Below, in pieces: positions 60,321 through 64,000 of a stretch of 64,000 bases of DNA; the first letter of the stretch is position 1, and each line of letters starts with the position of its first letter. Position numbers and translations under genes: made by a program. This DNA comes from Saccharicrinis carchari (GTDB lineage Bacteria; Bacteroidota; Bacteroidia; Bacteroidales; Marinilabiliaceae). The notes beneath the pieces were generated by a model that saw only the letters and a program-made list of their open reading frames with translations, was not told the origin of the DNA and made no database searches. The DNA is taken from contig NZ_FXTB01000001.1 in the NCBI RefSeq assembly GCF_900182605.1, forward strand, positions 930,001-994,000, written 5' to 3'.

Positions 60321-61052
60321 ATGTTCCGACACCAGGGAGAATCACGCACACCCAGGCACAATGTGCGAATTGCCGTGCCCCTTTCTTTTATTGCAGGCCT
60401 GGTTAATATAACAGGTTTTTTAGGTATACATACGCTCACTTCAAATGTTACAGGTCATTTTGCCACCTTAATATTAGGTACGCATGCAATGGATTGGACT
60501 ATCGTATTTATATATATAGGCTATCTCGCCTCATTTTTAGTTGGTTCATTTACTTCGGGCGTATTAATAGAATGGATAAGAATACACAGGAAAATAAACA
60601 AATATTTACTGCCCACATTGTTAGAGTTTACCATACTTGTTATTGTTCCCTTTATGGTGTATAGCAATGTTGCAATATCACCAAGTTGGATAGCATGCTT
60701 ATTACTGTTTGCCATGGGCGTACAGAACTCATTTGTAACCCGAATATCAGATGCAGTTGTAAGAACCACCCACCTAACCGGATTATTTACTGACTTGGGA
60801 CTGGAGTTGTCGCATTTATTGTTTTCGTCGCAGAAACAGTTTTATCGTGAAAATGTATCCACCATAAAGTTGAGGTTAAACATTATTTTCTTCTTCTTTT
60901 TAGGTGGTCTCGTGGGTGTAATCCTCTATAATAAAATTGGATTCTTTGTACTACTATTTGCTGCAGGCATTTTACTAATAGGTTTATTTTTGGATGATGT
61001 GCAATACAATGTTAAAAAGCTGTTCCGATGGGTAAACAACAAGTCTGCCTAA
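60321..61052 (+). CDS. DUF1275 (YoaK-like) membrane protein
   Basis: A 243-residue protein with six or so membrane segments and DUF1275 signatures: RIAVPLSFIAGLVNITGFLGIHTLTSNVTGHFATLI, FLVGSFTSGVLIEW, LLLFAMGVQNSFVTRISDAVVRTTHLTGLFTDLGLELSHLLF. The family's function is unknown; transport has been suggested. The start was placed at the ATG before FRHQGES since the upstream frame (55 residues) crosses the promoter-like box. It faces away from the sigma gene, and its transcription is probably independent of the mannan locus. Confidence 0.88.
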   Translation: MFRHQGESRTPRHNVRIAVPLSFIAGLVNITGFLGIHTLTSNVTGHFATLILGTHAMDWTIVFIYIGYLASFLVGSFTSGVLIEWIRIHRKINKYLLPTLLEFTILVIVPFMVYSNVAISPSWIACLLLFAMGVQNSFVTRISDAVVRTTHLTGLFTDLGLELSHLLFSSQKQFYRENVSTIKLRLNIIFFFFLGGLVGVILYNKIGFFVLLFAAGILLIGLFLDDVQYNVKKLFRWVNNKSA

Positions 61053-61244
61053 CTATTATGACTGTATTTTTTCATGACAACGAATTATCATCTTTATAAC
61101 TTTGTGAACTAAATAAAATTATGGGGAAAACATACCACGTTTCGCTGTATCAATTGATAAAATAAACGCTATGCTTCACTACCTTTAAAAATATATTATT
61201 ACAAAATAAATTAGTACTTTACTTTCCAAACCAAGTTTTTCACT

Positions 61245-61496
61245 TTAAAAAACAAGCTTCACAACAAAGTAAGCCATTTCGGATGTTCTAACGGCTATGG
61301 TTATTGGCATCGTAGCACTCAATGCCTTTCCCGTAGCCTCCGGAGCAACACCAGTAAAAGGATTGGTTACCGGATAATCGCCGGTATCATTTAAAAAAGC
61401 TATTTCAAAAGCATTAAGGGCAAAAATCGCCGCTTTTTCTAATCCCTGACACGAATTATAAGTACACCCAATAGCGCAATTTTCATATTTCCTCAA
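61245..61496 (-). CDS. Small hypothetical protein
   Basis: Eighty-three codons with a protein-like composition: two cysteines near the N-terminus (NCAIGCTYNSCQG) and a mixed hydrophobic C-terminal half (LSATMPITIAVRTSEMAYFVVKLVF). No family recognised. It ends about 190 bp from the DUF1275 gene (converging) and is divergent from the DUF2293 gene 86 bp away. No competing frame on the plus strand is open. It could be a gene fragment. Confidence 0.35.
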   Translation of the reverse strand: MRKYENCAIGCTYNSCQGLEKAAIFALNAFEIAFLNDTGDYPVTNPFTGVAPEATGKALSATMPITIAVRTSEMAYFVVKLVF

Positions 61497-61582
61497 ACTA
61501 TTCGCTCTACTTTAATGTAGTCTTTCCGCTTACCTTTTTAACAGCATATTGATCCGTTTTTTCGTTTCTTTGCTTAAAAAAA

Positions 61583-62266
61583 ATGAGCGAAAAAAACCTA
61601 ACCGTCACGAGCAATAAAACCGGACAATTATTTGATGCAAAAGGACAGCTCTTGAGCCCTCCCTCGCAGTGGAGTTTTTTACCTGCGGGCGATGCAGGGG
61701 TGACCCGAAAAGTGACGGCCAATGGCAAATATTGGCGGGTAGTATTTAAAAAAGGTCGTCGCATTATGTCCAAAGGTGTTTGGGCACCTACCCAAGTTAT
61801 TGAAATGGCAAAAAAAGAAATGGAGGCTACCCGAAGCACCGATGATTACCTAAAGAAAAAGGAATATAATGCCAAACGTCGCAAAAAACAGCAACAAGCC
61901 TATGAAATAGAATTCTGTGCCGAGGTGGAGAAATTCTTAAACTTTCATTCCGATTATGCACCTGTTGCACGGGCAATGGCCATTTTAGTTACACGCCATG
62001 CAGTACCTGTGGGTAGCGGAACCGTAGCACGTACCGCCATGATACCCGTCCATGAGCGGGCTGCACGTGCTGTAATTGCCTGGATGCGCCACCAAACAAC
62101 GGCCTACGACCACATGAAAATTGCCCGTATAAAAGGCGAAAGAAGAGAAGTGCGACGTATGCTGGCCCAAGAATCTACACGCTTAATGAACAACTATCGG
62201 CGTGGTTTGCCCATACCGTTCACTTGCCCTTTAAAAAAAGCCCTGGATAAAATCATATCACCATAA
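61583..62266 (+). CDS. DUF2293-like protein
   Basis: A 227-residue, very basic protein (many Lys and Arg, especially 95-125 and 190-215). The C-terminal half, YAPVARAMAILVTRHAVPVGSGTVARTAMIPVHERAARAVIAWMRHQTTAYDHM and RREVRRMLAQESTRLMNNYRRG, fits the DUF2293 pattern of a helical region ending in an H-x2-T-x-YD motif. The basic character suggests nucleic-acid contact, but no function is known. No signal peptide or membrane segment. It has its own start region with an A-rich leader. Confidence 0.6.
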   Translation: MSEKNLTVTSNKTGQLFDAKGQLLSPPSQWSFLPAGDAGVTRKVTANGKYWRVVFKKGRRIMSKGVWAPTQVIEMAKKEMEATRSTDDYLKKKEYNAKRRKKQQQAYEIEFCAEVEKFLNFHSDYAPVARAMAILVTRHAVPVGSGTVARTAMIPVHERAARAVIAWMRHQTTAYDHMKIARIKGERREVRRMLAQESTRLMNNYRRGLPIPFTCPLKKALDKIISP

Positions 62267-62369
62267 TGAAATAAAACTCCTTCCGAACTACTTGACAAAA
62301 ATCACCTTGTGTTGCAACAATTAGTGCTTATCTTGTAAAGCGTTTAAAAAATGTATAAAACCAAAGCAT

Positions 62370-63620
62370 ATGGCAATAGTAAAACCATTTAAAGGCCTTC
62401 GTCCTCCTCAAAAAATAGCAGCTACCTTAGCCTGCCTACCCTATGATGTGATGAACCGCGAGGAAGCGGCACGCATGGCGCAGGGAAAACCGGAATCGCT
62501 ACTGCATGTTACACGAAGCGAAATAGATTGTCCGGCGGATACGGATATCCACTCGCAAGAGGTATATGATAAGTCGGTACAGAATTTTAAGCTGTTTCAG
62601 GAAAAGGGCTGGCTGGTGCAAGATACCGAAGCCCATTTTTACATCTACGCCCAAACCATGGACGGCCGAACGCAGTATGGCATAGTGGGTGCAGCATCCA
62701 TTGACGATTATTTAAACGGCATCATTAAAAAACATGAGCTTACGCGCAGCGAGAAAGAAAAAGACCGCATGGTGCATGTACGCATTAACAATGCCAATAT
62801 TGAGCCTGTTTTTTTTACCTATCCTAATGTAAAAGAGATAGACCGAATAGTTGAAGACATTGTAGCCAGGCAAAAACCGGAATACGATTTTATCGCCGAG
62901 GATGGTTTCGGACACCATTTCTGGGTGGTTAAGGATGCCCAAACCAATCAGCATCTCGAGCAGCTTTTCGCTAACAAAGTACCTGCCACCTATGTTGCCG
63001 ACGGCCATCACCGAACTGCCGCAGCCGCTTTGGTGGGCAAAGAAAAACGCGAACAGAATCCCAATCATACCGGGGAAGAAAACTACAACTTCTTTTTGGC
63101 GGTACATTTTCCGGATACACAACTTAAAATTATCGATTACAACCGTGTGGTAAAAGATCTGAACGGTCTGAGCAAGGCATCCTTTATCCATAAGCTAAGC
63201 GAAAGCTTTGAGGTGGGGCCGGCTGCAAAAGAAATCATTAAACCTACTGCCTTGCACGAATTTTCGATGTATTTAGATGGGCATTGGTATAAATTGAATG
63301 CCAAGCCGGGCACCTATAACGACAAAGACCCTATTGGCGTATTGGATGTAACGGTATTATCGGATCTTGTTTTAGATAAAATTTTAGGCATAGTAGATTT
63401 ACGTACCGATAAACGGATTGATTTTGTTGGCGGTATTCGTGGTCTTGGCGAATTGAAGAAAAGAGTGGACAGTGGTGAAATGGAAGTGGCTTTTGCCATG
63501 TATCCGGTTAGCATGCAGCAGCTTATCGATATTGCCGACACAGGCAACATCATGCCGCCAAAAACTACCTGGTTCGAACCTAAGCTACGATCGGGATTGG
63601 TGATCCATAAGCTCGATTAA
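62370..63620 (+). CDS. DUF1015 family protein
   Basis: A 416-residue cytoplasmic protein of the DUF1015 family, intact along its length: MAIVKPFKGLRPP, LPYDVMNREEA, ESLLHVTRSEID, IKKHELTRSEKEKDRMVH, YVADGHHRTAAAAL and DFVGGIRGLGELKKRVDSGEMEVAFAMYPVSMQQLI. Bacteroidota members are usually next to serine biosynthesis genes (serC, serA) and the ADGHHR motif recalls ParB/SerK-like nucleotide-dependent kinases, so free-serine phosphorylation is conceivable, but no serC or serA is visible here. The next gene converges from the right. Confidence 0.9.
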   Translation: MAIVKPFKGLRPPQKIAATLACLPYDVMNREEAARMAQGKPESLLHVTRSEIDCPADTDIHSQEVYDKSVQNFKLFQEKGWLVQDTEAHFYIYAQTMDGRTQYGIVGAASIDDYLNGIIKKHELTRSEKEKDRMVHVRINNANIEPVFFTYPNVKEIDRIVEDIVARQKPEYDFIAEDGFGHHFWVVKDAQTNQHLEQLFANKVPATYVADGHHRTAAAALVGKEKREQNPNHTGEENYNFFLAVHFPDTQLKIIDYNRVVKDLNGLSKASFIHKLSESFEVGPAAKEIIKPTALHEFSMYLDGHWYKLNAKPGTYNDKDPIGVLDVTVLSDLVLDKILGIVDLRTDKRIDFVGGIRGLGELKKRVDSGEMEVAFAMYPVSMQQLIDIADTGNIMPPKTTWFEPKLRSGLVIHKLD

Positions 63621-63773
63621 ATATTCCCTCGTTTAATGGCAGAAGCTGCTTTTAATTTAGATGGAATCGAAATACATCATTTACAATGTTTTGTACACGG
63701 AGGTGGCGCTATGCTCACCTCCTTTTTTATATATCATCGGCCACCGTCTCCTGGCTTTTAAAGTTCTGTGAAC

Positions 63774-63992
63774 CTATCCGCGAAGCAATTTCAACTTCCT
63801 TTCTTTTTCCAGTTCTTCATGCAATATCTCCTCCACATCATCGTAGCAAGCTCCGCAAATGGTGGCAGCACCGGTCTCATCCTGCACATCGTCCACCGTT
63901 TTTAGTTGTTTATCGTGTATGGCTTTTACCAAATCCTGCTTTCGGAGCATCATATGCTTACATACAAAATCTCTATCTTTAAATTTGCTCAT
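63774..63992 (-). CDS. BFD-like [2Fe-2S] protein with C-x-H motif
   Basis: A 72-residue protein of the bacterioferritin-associated-ferredoxin type: FVCKHMMLRKQDLVKAIHDKQLKTVDDVQDETGAATICGACYDDVEEIL. The family normally binds [2Fe-2S] with C-x-C near the N-terminus and C-x2-C after a helix pair. Here the first pair is C-K-H (TGT AAG CAT), so coordination would be three Cys and one His unless another residue substitutes. The charged C-terminus (HEELEKERKLKLL) is short. It converges with the DUF1015 gene, with about 150 bp between them. Confidence 0.75.
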   Translation of the reverse strand: MSKFKDRDFVCKHMMLRKQDLVKAIHDKQLKTVDDVQDETGAATICGACYDDVEEILHEELEKERKLKLLRG

Positions 63993-64000
63993 TATTTTTT

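Noticed and set aside
1-64000. tRNA, rRNA, tmRNA or riboswitch genes
   Set aside because: No cloverleaf arms, rRNA segments or known riboswitch cores were recognised by eye; a covariance search would be needed to be certain.

Overview
The window looks like a chromosomal segment of a Bacteroidota bacterium, probably of the Marinilabiliales. This rests on two SusC/SusD pairs with ECF sigma and FecR partners, TlpA-type lipoproteins, Bacteroidota-type promoters (TTTG, about 20 nt, TAnnTTTG), weak Shine-Dalgarno sequences and moderate G+C. The placement is inference; there is no rRNA in the window. No tRNA, CRISPR array, intact transposase or prophage was recognised.

Positions 1-1303 hold the 5' part of a D-lactate/glycolate-oxidase-like flavoprotein that runs off the left edge.

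Positions 1387-22742 form a dense peptidoglycan and N-acetylmuramic acid (MurNAc) catabolic region. It encodes an exported dipeptide epimerase, an NlpC/P60 endopeptidase lipoprotein, a membrane-anchored transglutaminase-like protein, an exo-N-acetylmuramidase of the NamZ family, a NagX/DUF5009 membrane protein, a DigH-like GHL10 hydrolase, an AmpG-like permease with a large periplasmic insertion, a SpoIID-like protein, a HIT-like DUF4922 protein, a family 2 glycosyltransferase, a large amidase, a BadF-type kinase (MurK-like), the MurQ etherase and a GntR regulator. Read together, the amidase strips peptides, DigH-like and SpoIID-like enzymes cut bare glycan, NamZ releases MurNAc, permeases import it, and MurK and MurQ convert it to GlcNAc-6-P. 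Three intergenic promoter regions share a near-palindromic sequence that may be the operator of this regulon.

Positions 22919-24846 hold PPK2 and CorA. Positions 25082-38707 hold an ECF sigma/FecR/SusC/SusD system followed by DUF4843, PKD-like and three thioredoxin-fold proteins. Positions 38708-41223 are a decayed zone: an hsdM scar, a nonsense-interrupted small gene, and a 21-bp tandem array with A-tracts in helical phase.

Positions 41302-60102 are an alpha-mannan-type polysaccharide utilization locus (GH92, GH125, an MGH1/GH63-like enzyme, two phosphatases, a ROK kinase, SusC/SusD, FecR, sigma) that also carries a truncated phosphodiesterase gene. The right end (60321-63992) has DUF1275, DUF2293 and DUF1015 proteins and a small BFD-like [2Fe-2S] protein.

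Beyond the genes, the window carries repeated non-coding elements: a structured element of about 165 bp at the 3' ends of three cistrons with compensatory base changes, a leader element directly 5' of three start codons, and a plus-strand promoter-like box plus intrinsic terminator in the 5' region of both susC genes, which predicts two short antisense RNAs.
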